Shown: positions 19,260 through 28,471 of the stretch, one piece after another
Numbering within the stretch: the first letter of the stretch is position 1
Layout of the letters: each line of letters begins with the position of its first letter
Assembly: GCF_012295575.1 (NCBI RefSeq)
Contig: NZ_CP051180.1
Span: 1,550,001-1,614,000, forward strand
Origin: Ferrimonas lipolytica
GTDB taxonomy: Bacteria; Pseudomonadota; Gammaproteobacteria; Enterobacterales; Shewanellaceae
Length of the DNA stretch: 64,000 nucleotides
Direction of reading: 5' to 3'
Notes under the pieces: generated by a model
Told to the model about the DNA's origin: nothing
Databases searched by the model: none
What the model saw: the letters and a program-made list of their open reading frames with translations, nothing else
Program-made: the position numbers and the translations under genes

Positions 19260-21860
19260 TCAATCATCGCTATACGGACGGCCATAGTAGCTAGCTAACA
19301 AGACTTGCTTCAGCTCGGCGATTAACGGATAGCGTGGGTTCGCACCAGTGCATTGATCATCAAAGGCATCCTCCGCCAACTCGTCGAGCTTCGCTAAAAA
19401 ATCGGCTTCATTAACACCTGCATCTTGAATCGACATTGGGATTCCAATCGCTTGCTTGAGCGAGTCGATTGCGACAATCAGACTGTCGACCTTCTGTTGA
19501 TCCGTTTTACCCTTCAACCCTAGGTGGTTTGCAATAGCCGCATAGCGGCACAACGCTTGCGGACGGTCGTACTGGCTGAACGCCGCTTGCTTGGTTGGTA
19601 GGTCGGTTGCGTTAAAGCGAATCACATTGGTAATTAACAGCGCATTTGCCAAGCCATGGGGAATATGGAATTCAGCGCCAAGCTTGTGTGCCATTGAGTG
19701 ACAAATTCCTAGGAAGGCATTAGCAAAGGCAATGCCCGCTATGGTGGCACCGTTATGGACCTTTTCTCTTGCAACCGGTGCCGCAGCACCTTGCTGATAA
19801 GACTCTGGCAGATAGCGGAACAACAGCTGCAACGCTTGCAGTGCTTGGCCGTCACTGTATTCGTTGGCCATCACACTCACATACGCTTCAAGGGCATGAG
19901 TCACCGCGTCAATCCCACCAAATGCGGTCAGTGACTTCGGCATATCCATCACCAAGTTGGCGTCGACAATCGCCATATTGGGGGTAAGTTCATAATCAGC
20001 CAATGGGTATTTTTGGCCAGTTTTTTCATCAGTCACCACAGCAAACGGAGTTACTTCTGAGCCGGTGCCCGAGGTCGTTGGGATCGCCACCAATTTTGCT
20101 TTAACGCCAAGTTTTGGAAATTTATAGATACGCTTACGAATATCCATAAATCGCAATGCAAGATCAGCAAAATGAACCTCAGGGTGTTCATACATAACCC
20201 ACATGATCTTAGCGGCGTCCATAGGTGAACCGCCACCCAGAGCGATTATGACATCAGGGGCAAAGCTGTGCGCTACCTTAGTACCCGCCTCTACAACCGC
20301 TAAGGTTGGATCGGCCTCTACTTCGTAAAACACTTGGGTCTCAACCCCCTGCGCTTTAAGAATTTTAATGGTCTCGTCACAGTAACCGTTATTAAACAGG
20401 TATTTGTCGGTGACAATCAGAGCACGCTTATTGCTGCTCAACTCCTCTAATGCGATCGGTAGACTGCCACGACGGAAGTAGATGGATGACGGAAGTTTAT
20501 GCCACAACATATTTTCGGCTCGCTTTGCCACAGTTTTCTTGTTGATAAGGTGGCTTGGGCCAACGTTTTCAGAGATGGAGTTTCCACCCCAAGAGCCGCA
20601 CCCTAGGGTTAATGAAGGGGCTAATTTGAAGTTATAGAGATCACCAATACCACCTTGAGATGCTGGCGTATTTATCAAAATTCGGGCCGTTTTCATGCGA
20701 AAACCAAACTGCTTTACCCGTTCCTCTTGGGTATCTTGATCGGTGTAGAGCCCTGAGGTATGGCCAATACCGCCTAAAGCGATCAGCGCTTCAGCTTTGT
20801 CCATCGCCTCCTCAAAATCTTTAGCGCGATACATGCCCAATAGTGGTGACAATTTTTCATGGGCAAACGCTTCTTGCTCAGTCAAATCACTGACTTCGCC
20901 AATCAATACCTTGGTCGATTTAGGCACCTCAATATTGGCCATTGCAGCGATATCAACAGCAGATTGGCCCACAATATCAGCGTTCAAACCACCGTCTTTG
21001 AGAATGACCTTTTGCAGCGCCTTGTTCTGCTTGGCGTTAAGGAGGTAACCACCATGACTAGCAAATCGCTGTTTCACATCAGCGTAAATCTCATCAACCA
21101 CAATTACTGCTTGTTCTGATGCACAGACAACCCCGTTATCGAAGGTTTTCGACATCAAAATGGAACTAACCGCTCGTTTTAGATCGGCGCTTTCATCAAT
21201 AACAATTGGGGTGTTACCAGCTCCAACACCGATGGCAGGCTTACCTGAGGAGTATGCGGCCTTAACCATACCAGGTCCCCCAGTAGCGAGAATCAAATTG
21301 ATGTGTTGGTGGGTCATTAACTGATTTGAGAGTGCGACGCTGGGTTCATCAATCCAGCCAATAATGTCCTTAGGAGCACCAGCGGCTACCGCAGCATCAA
21401 GCACCAGTTTCGCGGCGGTTGTAGTAGCGACCTTCGCTCGCGGGTGTGGTGAAAACACAATACCATTACGGGTCTTTAGGCTGATAAGCGCTTTAAAAAT
21501 CGCTGTAGAGGTTGGGTTAGTGGTTGGAACAATGCCGCAGATAATGCCGACTGGTTCGGCAATGGTAATGGTTCCGAAGGTTGGATCCTCTTCCAATATT
21601 CCACAGGTTTTTTCATCTTTATATTTGTTGTAAATATACTCAGAAGCAAAGTGGTTTTTGATCACCTTGTCTTCCAGCACTCCCATTCGAGATTCAGTCG
21701 CTGCCAGCTTAGCCAAACTGATGCGTGCATCCGCCGCCGCAAATGCCGCAGCTCGAAATATCTCATCAACTTGTTGTTGTGAGAAATTGGCAAACTCCGC
21801 TTGAGCCTTGGCTACCCGCTCCATTAGTTGATCGAGTTGTTTTTCGTTGGTAACAGCCAT
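19260..21860 (-). CDS. adhE: Bifunctional acetaldehyde-CoA / alcohol dehydrogenase
   Basis: 866 aa. Reduces acetyl-CoA to acetaldehyde and then ethanol, regenerating NAD during fermentation. N-terminal aldehyde dehydrogenase half with the catalytic Cys in GVVCASEQAVIV (about residue 245); C-terminal iron alcohol dehydrogenase half with GGGSPMDAAK and metal ligands in GICHSMAHKLGAEFHIPHG. The protein forms filaments (spirosomes) in relatives. The ATG at 21860 matches the E. coli start and is spaced correctly from GGAG; an earlier in-frame ATG at 21875 overlaps that site. Confidence 0.97.
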   Translation of the reverse strand: MAVTNEKQLDQLMERVAKAQAEFANFSQQQVDEIFRAAAFAAADARISLAKLAATESRMGVLEDKVIKNHFASEYIYNKYKDEKTCGILEEDPTFGTITIAEPVGIICGIVPTTNPTSTAIFKALISLKTRNGIVFSPHPRAKVATTTAAKLVLDAAVAAGAPKDIIGWIDEPSVALSNQLMTHQHINLILATGGPGMVKAAYSSGKPAIGVGAGNTPIVIDESADLKRAVSSILMSKTFDNGVVCASEQAVIVVDEIYADVKQRFASHGGYLLNAKQNKALQKVILKDGGLNADIVGQSAVDIAAMANIEVPKSTKVLIGEVSDLTEQEAFAHEKLSPLLGMYRAKDFEEAMDKAEALIALGGIGHTSGLYTDQDTQEERVKQFGFRMKTARILINTPASQGGIGDLYNFKLAPSLTLGCGSWGGNSISENVGPSHLINKKTVAKRAENMLWHKLPSSIYFRRGSLPIALEELSSNKRALIVTDKYLFNNGYCDETIKILKAQGVETQVFYEVEADPTLAVVEAGTKVAHSFAPDVIIALGGGSPMDAAKIMWVMYEHPEVHFADLALRFMDIRKRIYKFPKLGVKAKLVAIPTTSGTGSEVTPFAVVTDEKTGQKYPLADYELTPNMAIVDANLVMDMPKSLTAFGGIDAVTHALEAYVSVMANEYSDGQALQALQLLFRYLPESYQQGAAAPVAREKVHNGATIAGIAFANAFLGICHSMAHKLGAEFHIPHGLANALLITNVIRFNATDLPTKQAAFSQYDRPQALCRYAAIANHLGLKGKTDQQKVDSLIVAIDSLKQAIGIPMSIQDAGVNEADFLAKLDELAEDAFDDQCTGANPRYPLIAELKQVLLASYYGRPYSDD

Positions 21861-21951
21861 CTGATGATGCTCCATATAATTTAAAAAGTTTAGCCAAATG
21901 GCCTTTGGCTAAACTCTCTATACATAGAAATTAGTAGATAACTCGAAACCA

Positions 21952-22006
21952 TGTTGTGACAAATCACACAGCCAAAGAACATAACTAAGGTGTTGTGTCA
22001 CAACAC
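21952..22006 (-). promoter_or_regulatory. Palindromes upstream of adhE
   Basis: GTGTTGTGTCACAACAC at 21990-22006 is a palindrome with 8-bp arms around one base. TTGTGACAAATCACAC at 21955-21969 is a related inverted repeat with one mismatch. Both share TTGTG/CACAA half-sites, suggesting operator sites for one dimeric regulator. The 4-base spacer of the second is unlike CRP or FNR sites. The rest of the 457-bp gap shows nothing clear. Confidence 0.45.
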
Positions 22007-22317
22007 AAAAAAGTAACTCACTGCGGTGTGACTAAGTGTCAAAATTGTGCCCTATGCGTGCAGACAAATATTCAGTGCTGCTGTTAGTAATAGTCTCTGT
22101 TGCAGTTATTTGTTTAGGTTGGGAAATGATTTTGAAGATTTATCAACAATTAAGTATGTAGGCAACATTACGTGCGCAACACCTAATGCAATTGAGCGTT
22201 AATGAGTTAGCGACCTTCATAACGTCAACTTATTAAAATTATCACCAATTATCATTATGGCTAATTTCAATACCGGCCTACACTGTGGCCATTATATTTT
22301 TGCTTCAGGTAACCATC

Positions 22318-23115
22318 ATGGATCTTAAACTCAGTGACAAAAACGTACTCGTTACAGGCTCAACCTCTGGTATTGGCCGTGCGATCGCTACTGCCTATCT
22401 AAAAGAAGGTGCCACTGTATTTATCAATGGCCGTGATGCTACTCGATGCGATGCCGCTGCGGCTGAATTGGCCAGTGAACTGAATGCGGAAGGTCGTGTT
22501 AAGGTTGCCGTTGCTGATCTATCCAACGGCAGCGAAACAGATACGTTGGTTGCGCAGCTGAAGGCTGAGGGTGGCATCGACATTCTTATCAACAACACCG
22601 GTATTTTCGAAGTAAAGGCATTTGAAGATATCGATGACGCAGAGTGGATGCACTACTTCAATGTCAACATCATGTCAGCAGTTCGCCTGTCACGTGCGCT
22701 GTTGCCAACCATGCTTGATAATGACTACGGTCGTATTGTTAATATCTCGTCCGAGTGCGCTATTAAGCCGTTGGGGCAAATGGTGCATTACAGCGTTACC
22801 AAAACCGCACTATTGAGCTTGTCTCGTGCCCTAGCTGAGTTAACCAAAGGCAAAAACGTTACCGTTAACTCGGTACTGCCGGGGCCAACCTGGACCGAAG
22901 GCGTTGCAAACTATTTTGACACCCTTGCAGCAAAAGAAGGTAAACCTGCACAAGAGTTGATGGCTAACTATTTTGCAGAGCATGAGCCAACTTCGTTATT
23001 GCAGCGATTCGTGTCGGTGGAAGAAGTAGCAGAATCGACGGTTTATCTAACCAGCAACCGTGCTATGAATGGTCAATCGTTGCGGGTCGAGGGCGGAATT
23101 GTCCGCTCAATCTAA
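22318..23115 (+). CDS. Short-chain dehydrogenase/reductase
   Basis: 265 aa, classical SDR. Nucleotide-binding TGSTSGIGRAIA near the N-terminus, NNTG, then catalytic Ser in NISSECA and the YxxxK pair in YSVTK. The C-terminal part ends in SLRVEGGIVRSI, typical of the family. The substrate cannot be told from sequence; the longer loop near residue 200 is common in SDRs acting on sugars or ketones. The start at 22318 follows AGGT and gives the usual SDR N-terminus. Monocistronic with its own terminator. Confidence 0.9.
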   Translation: MDLKLSDKNVLVTGSTSGIGRAIATAYLKEGATVFINGRDATRCDAAAAELASELNAEGRVKVAVADLSNGSETDTLVAQLKAEGGIDILINNTGIFEVKAFEDIDDAEWMHYFNVNIMSAVRLSRALLPTMLDNDYGRIVNISSECAIKPLGQMVHYSVTKTALLSLSRALAELTKGKNVTVNSVLPGPTWTEGVANYFDTLAAKEGKPAQELMANYFAEHEPTSLLQRFVSVEEVAESTVYLTSNRAMNGQSLRVEGGIVRSI

Positions 23116-23131
23116 GCTGACAATCGCTTCA

Positions 23132-23159
23132 CAAAAACCACCTATTTAGGTGGTTTTTC
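23132..23159. terminator. Intrinsic terminator of the SDR gene
   Basis: AAAAACCACCTA paired with TAGGTGGTTTTT around a short loop, 17 bases past the stop, with T and A runs on both sides. Confidence 0.88.
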
Positions 23160-23231
23160 TATTTCGGATGACAACATGGCGTGGCACTAATGCGTTATCA
23201 TGGCCAGTACTGAGCCCTTAGAATAAATACT

Positions 23232-23795
23232 ATGCGTCAGCCTCTTATCAGCGCAGAGCGATTCACCCTCCGCTTGTTACAGCCTACTGAAGCGGACATT
23301 GCCCTCAACTACTATTTGAGCAACAGTGTTCACCTCAACCCGTGGGAACCAAGCAGGCCGCATGGTTTTTTCTCAGGCTCGTACTGGCAAAATCTACTGC
23401 AAATGCGACTGCAACAGTTCAATTTAGGCGAAGCAGTTCATCTAGGTGCTATCGATAATCACAGTCAGATGATGATAGCCAGTTGCAACTTTACCCAGAT
23501 AGATTCCACCCTGCCCCATGGCTGTTTTCTCGGCTATTCCATCGATCAATATTACCAAGGTAGTGGCCTAATGACGCAAATAGTGACCAGTGCTCTCGAC
23601 TATATCTATTCCGAGCGGCACATCCATACCGTCACAGCAGCTTATATGCCAAGCAACCTGCGCAGCGGCCAATTACTGGCTCGATTAGGGTTTCAGTCGT
23701 TAGGACTAGAGCGCGACTACCTAGAGATAAATGGCAAGCTGGAAGACCATCAGATCACCACTAAAAGCAATCCTAATCAGTTTCAGCTGCGTTAA
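23232..23795 (+). CDS. rimJ: Ribosomal protein uS5 alanine N-acetyltransferase (RimJ)
   Basis: 187-aa GNAT-fold acetyltransferase. It keeps the RimJ pattern: AERFTLRLL at the start, LNPWEPSRP, FLGYSIDQYYQGSGLM around the acetyl-CoA loop, and HIHTVTAAYMPSNLRSGQLLARLGF. RimJ acetylates the N-terminal alanine of ribosomal protein S5; some relatives act on other proteins. Cytoplasmic. It is followed by idi on the same strand about 100 bp later, probably with a separate promoter. Confidence 0.88.
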   Translation: MRQPLISAERFTLRLLQPTEADIALNYYLSNSVHLNPWEPSRPHGFFSGSYWQNLLQMRLQQFNLGEAVHLGAIDNHSQMMIASCNFTQIDSTLPHGCFLGYSIDQYYQGSGLMTQIVTSALDYIYSERHIHTVTAAYMPSNLRSGQLLARLGFQSLGLERDYLEINGKLEDHQITTKSNPNQFQLR

Positions 23796-23897
23796 AGCAA
23801 ACAACAAACCATAGCGATGTCGCATTTTGGCTGACAAGCTGAGCGCCATTTGAACAAATTTGCTATTTTGCCGCGGTTATCAGTATTGGGTGATGGA

Positions 23898-24434
23898 ATG
23901 ACAAACGAATTAGTAGTGCTTGTTGATGAACACGGCAACTGCATCGGCACTGAAGAGAAGATGGCAGCTCATCAAAAAGGTCTGCTCCATGCAGCCTTTT
24001 CGGTTTTTGTTTTTAATAGCAACCATGAAATGCTGCTCCAGCGCCGAGCTCAGCATAAGTACCATTCTGGAGGCTTATGGACCAACACCTGTTGCAGCCA
24101 CCCTCGCCCCAATGAAACCACTGATAGCGCAGCTCACCGTCGCCTAGTCGAAGAGATGGGCTTTGATTGCCCGCTTCAGTACAAATTTGAATTCATCTAT
24201 CACGCTAAACTCGATCTCGGAATGACCGAGCATGAGCTCGATCAGGTGTTATTTGGCTATAGTGACACCCTTCCTAAGCCCAACCCAGCGGAAGTGTGTG
24301 AGTATCGATATATTGATTTAACCAGCCTTGAAGCTGAACTGAAGCAATATCCTGAACGTTACACCGCTTGGTTTAAACTTTCGTATCAACAAGTTCGTCA
24401 ACACTGGCTTAAGTTAATCAAGCAGGTAGCTTAA
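23898..24434 (+). CDS. idi: Isopentenyl-diphosphate delta-isomerase, type I
   Basis: 178-aa Nudix-fold isomerase that interconverts IPP and DMAPP. The catalytic Cys lies in TNTCCSHP, metal-binding His in LLHAAFSVF, and Glu residues in RRLVEEMGF and TEHELDQV. The ATG at 23898 is chosen; the frame could extend upstream to a TTG at 23850, but that stretch lacks a ribosome-binding site and family similarity. Ends 11 bp from the convergent yoaH stop with no terminator visible between. Confidence 0.95.
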   Translation: MTNELVVLVDEHGNCIGTEEKMAAHQKGLLHAAFSVFVFNSNHEMLLQRRAQHKYHSGGLWTNTCCSHPRPNETTDSAAHRRLVEEMGFDCPLQYKFEFIYHAKLDLGMTEHELDQVLFGYSDTLPKPNPAEVCEYRYIDLTSLEAELKQYPERYTAWFKLSYQQVRQHWLKLIKQVA

Positions 24435-24445
24435 ACGGTTAATCG

Positions 24446-24604
24446 TCAAGATGAACGGTCGCCGTTCTGTGCTGCTTCATCACGCAGCGCTTGCGCCACT
24501 TGCTTAATCGCATCGTCTGGCTTTACGCCTTTAGCCATCAACGCTTGAATACGCTCAACCGCTTGCTGTTGCTGCTCATGGGTTAGCCCTAATAGATTCG
24601 ACAT
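24446..24604 (-). CDS. yoaH: YoaH family protein (UPF0181), 52 aa
   Basis: Small soluble protein with the family core LTHEQQQQAVERIQALMAKG followed by DAIKQVAQALRDE, closely matching E. coli YoaH. GCAGGAG lies well placed before the ATG at 24604. Function unknown. In E. coli yoaH lies near pabB; here the two are about 19 kb apart. Confidence 0.88.
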   Translation of the reverse strand: MSNLLGLTHEQQQQAVERIQALMAKGVKPDDAIKQVAQALRDEAAQNGDRSS

Positions 24605-24805
24605 TATTCTACTCCTGCAATTTTTGCTGCATTCTCGACAGAATTAATGCCAATAGCAACAACAGATAATAGAGTTATTCATCTACGCAGCAGCAAATAC
24701 CGATGTTTTAGCGCAACCAAGGCCACTGCAACCATTCTGAGCCGGCCCATTGCCCAAGTGACAATTGATTGCTAATCTTGCTGGCCGCAATTTAGGAGTA
24801 TGCTT

Positions 24806-25477
24806 GTGACCCCGCTGTTAGAACGTGACATCTACTTGTTTGACTTAGACAACACCCTGTACCAACCAAAAGAACAACTGATTGAACAGATCATTGTACG
24901 TATGCGTGATTCCGTCGCCAAACAGATGCAAGTATCTAAACAGCATGCTTACGACCTATGTGAAGAGTACTACCGCTTATATGGGGGCACCCTCAGGGGT
25001 ATTCAGCTTCATCACCCAGAGCTCGACCTCAACTCGATATCATTTGAAGCGCACCACGTAGATCTGCAAAATGTGCAGCAGCAACCAGCACTGCAACAGG
25101 CGTTGCGTGACAACAGCAAGACCCGTTATGTGTTCACCAACTCACCCCGTCCCTATGCCGAACGCGTGCTGCAACATTTGGGGCTGAGCAATTATTTTAA
25201 TGGTATCTTCAGCGTCGAGCAGACGGATTATCAAATGAAGCCAGACCCATTTGCGTTTGAACGGATCTGTAACCATTTTAGTTTTCAGCCGCAGCAAGCG
25301 GTGATGTTCGACGATCAGCCTTCGAATCTAGCTACGGCTAAAGAGATGGGAATGCGGACGGTATTAGTGAATCGCAATGATCTGGATGAACACTCAGCCT
25401 GTTACCGCACCGAACAACTACCGAATTTTATTGATGCATTGAACAGCACAGCAACGCCGAGTAGCAAAAAAACGTAA
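24806..25477 (+). CDS. Pyrimidine 5'-nucleotidase-like HAD hydrolase
   Basis: About 223 aa. HAD motif I FDLDNTLY with nucleophile Asp, motif II FTNSP, motif III Lys in MKPDP and motif IV FDDQPSN. The cap region (YYRLYGGTLRGI) matches the pyrimidine 5'-nucleotidase/SDT1-like branch, which removes phosphate from UMP or CMP. The GTG at 24806 is 7 bases from AGGAG; the ATG at 24800 is only one base from it, so GTG is preferred. Confidence 0.85.
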   Translation: MTPLLERDIYLFDLDNTLYQPKEQLIEQIIVRMRDSVAKQMQVSKQHAYDLCEEYYRLYGGTLRGIQLHHPELDLNSISFEAHHVDLQNVQQQPALQQALRDNSKTRYVFTNSPRPYAERVLQHLGLSNYFNGIFSVEQTDYQMKPDPFAFERICNHFSFQPQQAVMFDDQPSNLATAKEMGMRTVLVNRNDLDEHSACYRTEQLPNFIDALNSTATPSSKKT

Positions 25478-25482
25478 TAATA

Positions 25483-25518
25483 TTAAGCAGAAACGATTTC
25501 AGCATCGCTTCTGCTTAA
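25483..25518. terminator. Shared hairpin between convergent genes
   Basis: TTAAGCAGAA pairs with TTCTGCTTAA, with an inner CGAT/ATCG extension after one unpaired base. It lies between the nucleotidase gene and the convergent membrane protein gene, so it may serve both. Confidence 0.6.
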
Positions 25519-25541
25519 TTATCCAGCCAAGTTACTTTACC

Positions 25542-26117
25542 CTACTGGTAGTAACCTAACGGCAGATTCACCATCAAGCCAACCAATAGCCAAAGCATCA
25601 GCATAGCCAGAAAATAACGCTGTAACAGCGCCATGCGGTGATACCCATCACTTAGACGTTGCTGCCAGAAAGACTGTAATACTGCCGTCCACGCCAGCAA
25701 GCCAACCATTAGCAATAACTCCATCACGCCGTAATGCCAAAGAATAAAATCAACGCCGGCGACGTCACTTAAATTACTGCCTTGGCTTTTGATGAACAGC
25801 ACGACATTAAGCCCAGCTCCAATCAGCACCAGCTGTGACATTAGTGGCTTGCGATAGAATAACCACTGCCCAACAATAAACAACAACGTTGCGACTAGCA
25901 GGTAGACCCCGCTATAACCGTGAACTGACGTTGGTAACAGTACCTGTGTCGACGGTTGATAACCGGCACTGTCTCGTAGATGCCAAAATAGGCTAAACAC
26001 CAGCAGTAAAGTGGTAGCTACCAACGCATTCGTCAGCCAAACCATCTGGCTATTAAAACGTCGCTTTGCTTGAACCTGCAGTTCCAGCACTTGCCAAGGA
26101 GTTAATGGATTACTCAT
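25542..26117 (-). CDS. Multi-pass membrane protein of unknown function
   Basis: 191 aa with about five hydrophobic segments (near residues 26-45, 68-85, 93-108, 125-146 and 165-186). The first 25 residues are soluble and basic. No conserved domain recognised. A GAGGTAGG site precedes the ATG. It follows the cytochrome c lipoprotein gene on the same strand after about 100 bp, so the two may be cotranscribed and the protein could be a membrane partner of that cytochrome. That link is inference. Confidence 0.7.
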   Translation of the reverse strand: MSNPLTPWQVLELQVQAKRRFNSQMVWLTNALVATTLLLVFSLFWHLRDSAGYQPSTQVLLPTSVHGYSGVYLLVATLLFIVGQWLFYRKPLMSQLVLIGAGLNVVLFIKSQGSNLSDVAGVDFILWHYGVMELLLMVGLLAWTAVLQSFWQQRLSDGYHRMALLQRYFLAMLMLWLLVGLMVNLPLGYYQ

Positions 26118-26218
26118 AGTCCTACCTCTGCAGATTGGGTCAACAAAGTATGGTTCAATTTGTTAAAACCGCTAATAAAACAGCCATTAGCACAGCAAGG
26201 TGAAAGGCAGAGGCCACA

Positions 26219-26800
26219 TCATTTAAGGGTATTAATATACTCAACCAAGGCTTCAACTTCAGCGTCTGTCAGCGGCATTGCAGGCATACTTGGTACAAAA
26301 CCCTCGACAATCTGCGCGTTTGGATTAGTAATTGCGGCACGAAGGTAGGCGTCGTCAGCAATTGCAGTGGTGCCATCAACAAAACTACGTTCGGAGCCAG
26401 CTAGCCCCCCCCAACCTGGGCCAATCAAGCCATCACTAGTCGCTTTATGACAAGCAATGCAACCTTTGCTAAGTGCTAGTGCTTTACCATCTAATTTGGG
26501 GGATGCAGCGGCATCTTCAACTCTAGCCACCGTTTCGGTTACGTTAGCCTCGACATGTTGTGCTAACTCATCAACCTTTGCAGCGCCATTAGCCAATTCA
26601 GCCTCAACGGTTTTCATCGTGGTTTTAGCGGCTTGTTCGACCTCTGTGGCAACACTTTGCACCTTGTCTAACTGTTGTTGTGCTGTCGCAGTAATAGTCG
26701 GTTGATCGCGGTCTGCTTTAGGCTGCTCAGAACAGCCACTTACACACGCCAGTAATAACACCGGGGCGATCAATTCCCAACAGGTTTTGTCAGTCTTCAT
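26219..26800 (-). CDS. Lipoprotein c-type cytochrome with coiled-coil stalk
   Basis: 193 aa. A signal peptide ends in lipobox V-S-G-C (Cys about 23). Residues 35-95 are Ala/Glu/Val-rich and predicted helical or coiled-coil, like a spacer. A class I cytochrome c domain follows, with heme motif CIACH, then GLIGPGWGGLAGSER, AITNPNAQIVEGF and the Met ligand in PSMPAMPLTD. This domain closely resembles the cytochrome c domain fused to cytochrome oxidase subunit II. It likely carries electrons in the periplasm while tethered to a membrane. GAGGTAA site before the ATG. Confidence 0.88.
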   Translation of the reverse strand: MKTDKTCWELIAPVLLLACVSGCSEQPKADRDQPTITATAQQQLDKVQSVATEVEQAAKTTMKTVEAELANGAAKVDELAQHVEANVTETVARVEDAAASPKLDGKALALSKGCIACHKATSDGLIGPGWGGLAGSERSFVDGTTAIADDAYLRAAITNPNAQIVEGFVPSMPAMPLTDAEVEALVEYINTLK

Positions 26801-26918
26801 TCACTTACCTCTTCCTTACTAACCGGGATACTTCGGTGGCAGTAACATAACTCGTCAGCCATCGACCTGTTATTAAAGCTTAGATTAATAACAACAACAC
26901 ATTAGCGCCGATTAGATA

Positions 26919-26944
26919 CAAAAATGCCGTCTTTCGACGGCATT
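26919..26944 (-). terminator. Intrinsic terminator
   Basis: AATGCCGTC and GACGGCATT form a 9-bp stem around GAAA on the minus strand, followed by TTTTTG. It lies 41 bases past the stop of the gene at 26986. Confidence 0.88.
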
Positions 26945-26985
26945 GATTGCTTAACATGTATTTGTCTATGTCTACACAGTGGCAG

Positions 26986-28029
26986 TTATTTTTTCGTATA
27001 CAAAGCAAAAGCAGGGTTGGCCTTCAGTGGCTTCATACTGCCCTGCAAGGAGAAATCATAACCGCAGAGCGTGAAGCTACCGCGCATCGCTACATCAAAA
27101 ACAATATCAGCGGTATCCAACGGCGAAAAGTAGGCGAAATAAATATCATCTACCCATACATCGACTTTGACCGGTCTAAAACTATCACCGTTATTAAAAG
27201 TCGCTGCAGCACAACTGCGATCGCCCTCGGCGCTTAACAAAGACCAAAGTTCTCCTTTGGGGGCTGCATCGCCAGGCCAGCTGATCATCAGCATGTCGTT
27301 TTGCAGTAGTAACTGGAAACTGTCTGGCAGTACCACCTTTGCCTCAAACTCTGGCGCCGAAGTGGTGGGCTCAGCAACAGCAGCAACCGGTTCAGGGTTT
27401 TCCAGTGACTCAGTTGAAACCTGCTTAACCCAAATACTAACCATCGCAATCATGATGGTAACGACTGCTCCCCCAGCTAACCACTTCCAATGCCGTTGCA
27501 ATATAGGTACCGCTGAACTAACCAATTTAGAGAATTCGAACGATGATGCAGGTAGTTGATCCCAGTCGACACTGACTGCAGCATTAGCCTGCTGATTGTG
27601 CATCGAAGGCTCAACTCGACCTGGGCGATTATGCGGCTGTTGATTGGCGGGGCCACTATAGCCGAGCGACGAACGGCCGGACTTTTTAACCACCGGCAGC
27701 CAAGCAAAGTACGCCGTGGCTGCGATAGGGGCAATCAGGCTCCACCAGCCATATACACTACTCAGCAACTGCGCTACGGCAACAATGGTCCAAGCAGCTA
27801 CGAGTAGCCATGCGTGCATAAGCGGACGCTTGGCTTGATTTAGCCGTCGCACCCCAGCAAGGTATGCGATTGGGAGCAACAGTATCGTCACGATGGCAAC
27901 TGCGACCTGCGCAATGCCGGTGTTATAAAACAGACCACTGACAAGCAGCAAGACTATTAATAGTGCGATTTGAATCGACACGGTGCGCAAGGCGCTGTCA
28001 TGGCCACGGCTACACACCAAGGTTCGCAT
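26986..28029 (-). CDS. Membrane protein of unknown function
   Basis: About 347 aa. Four hydrophobic segments lie in the first ~120 residues; a polar linker rich in Gln, Asn and Pro follows; a single membrane segment near residue 190 (LAGGAVVTIMIAMVSIWV) leads to a C-terminal ~145-residue domain with three Cys that should be periplasmic. No family recognised. The ATG at 28029 is chosen over a TTG three codons upstream, but no good ribosome-binding site supports either. Confidence 0.65.
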   Translation of the reverse strand: MRTLVCSRGHDSALRTVSIQIALLIVLLLVSGLFYNTGIAQVAVAIVTILLLPIAYLAGVRRLNQAKRPLMHAWLLVAAWTIVAVAQLLSSVYGWWSLIAPIAATAYFAWLPVVKKSGRSSLGYSGPANQQPHNRPGRVEPSMHNQQANAAVSVDWDQLPASSFEFSKLVSSAVPILQRHWKWLAGGAVVTIMIAMVSIWVKQVSTESLENPEPVAAVAEPTTSAPEFEAKVVLPDSFQLLLQNDMLMISWPGDAAPKGELWSLLSAEGDRSCAAATFNNGDSFRPVKVDVWVDDIYFAYFSPLDTADIVFDVAMRGSFTLCGYDFSLQGSMKPLKANPAFALYTKK

Positions 28030-28168
28030 CAAAGACAAGGTAAATCCCCAAAATAAAGCTATGTTTTAAGGCATCTAACAACGGTGCTAACTATGGTAAC
28101 TACCGGTGTTGTAGCGGATGCCGTTGTTATCGAAAAAGTGGCGCTTGTAGTAAACGATTCCTGTTAAC

Positions 28169-28471
28169 TTAGTCTTGCCTAATTTGTACGGTAAACACCG
28201 GCACTGGCACAACCACGGACTGCACCGCTTTGTGCAACCAAACGAGCTCGTTTTTATAGCTACCATCGGCAGAGAAATAACAAAGCTCAAGCTCAAACTG
28301 ACCATCATTGTAGCCACAGGTAACGATTTCCGTTGCCACATCTGGGTGGTCGACATAAGCGCCCAATGCCATTTCAATTTGCTCTACTAGAGCTTGTTCG
28401 AGCTCAAAACTGATATCGATACGCATCAATGAAAACGGCGCCGGTTGTTTCCCTTTAAATCTCGAGTTCAT
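28169..28471 (-). CDS. Small protein of unknown function
   Basis: About 100 aa, soluble, acidic, with a compact alpha/beta pattern (FELEQALVEQIEMALGAYV, then strand-like ELELCYFSADG and VPVFTVQIRQD). No signal peptide or known motif. The start at 28471 is uncertain: the AGG directly before it is too close, and an internal Met at codon 16 also fits. It lies upstream of the membrane protein at 26986, same strand, with a 139-bp gap. Confidence 0.5.
   Translation of the reverse strand: MNSRFKGKQPAPFSLMRIDISFELEQALVEQIEMALGAYVDHPDVATEIVTCGYNDGQFELELCYFSADGSYKNELVWLHKAVQSVVVPVPVFTVQIRQD

Noticed and set aside
22054-22161. 35-codon frame encoding a hydrophobic peptide upstream of the SDR gene
   Set aside because: It looks like a single membrane span, but there is no ribosome-binding site and no known family, and it lies in a promoter-rich gap.
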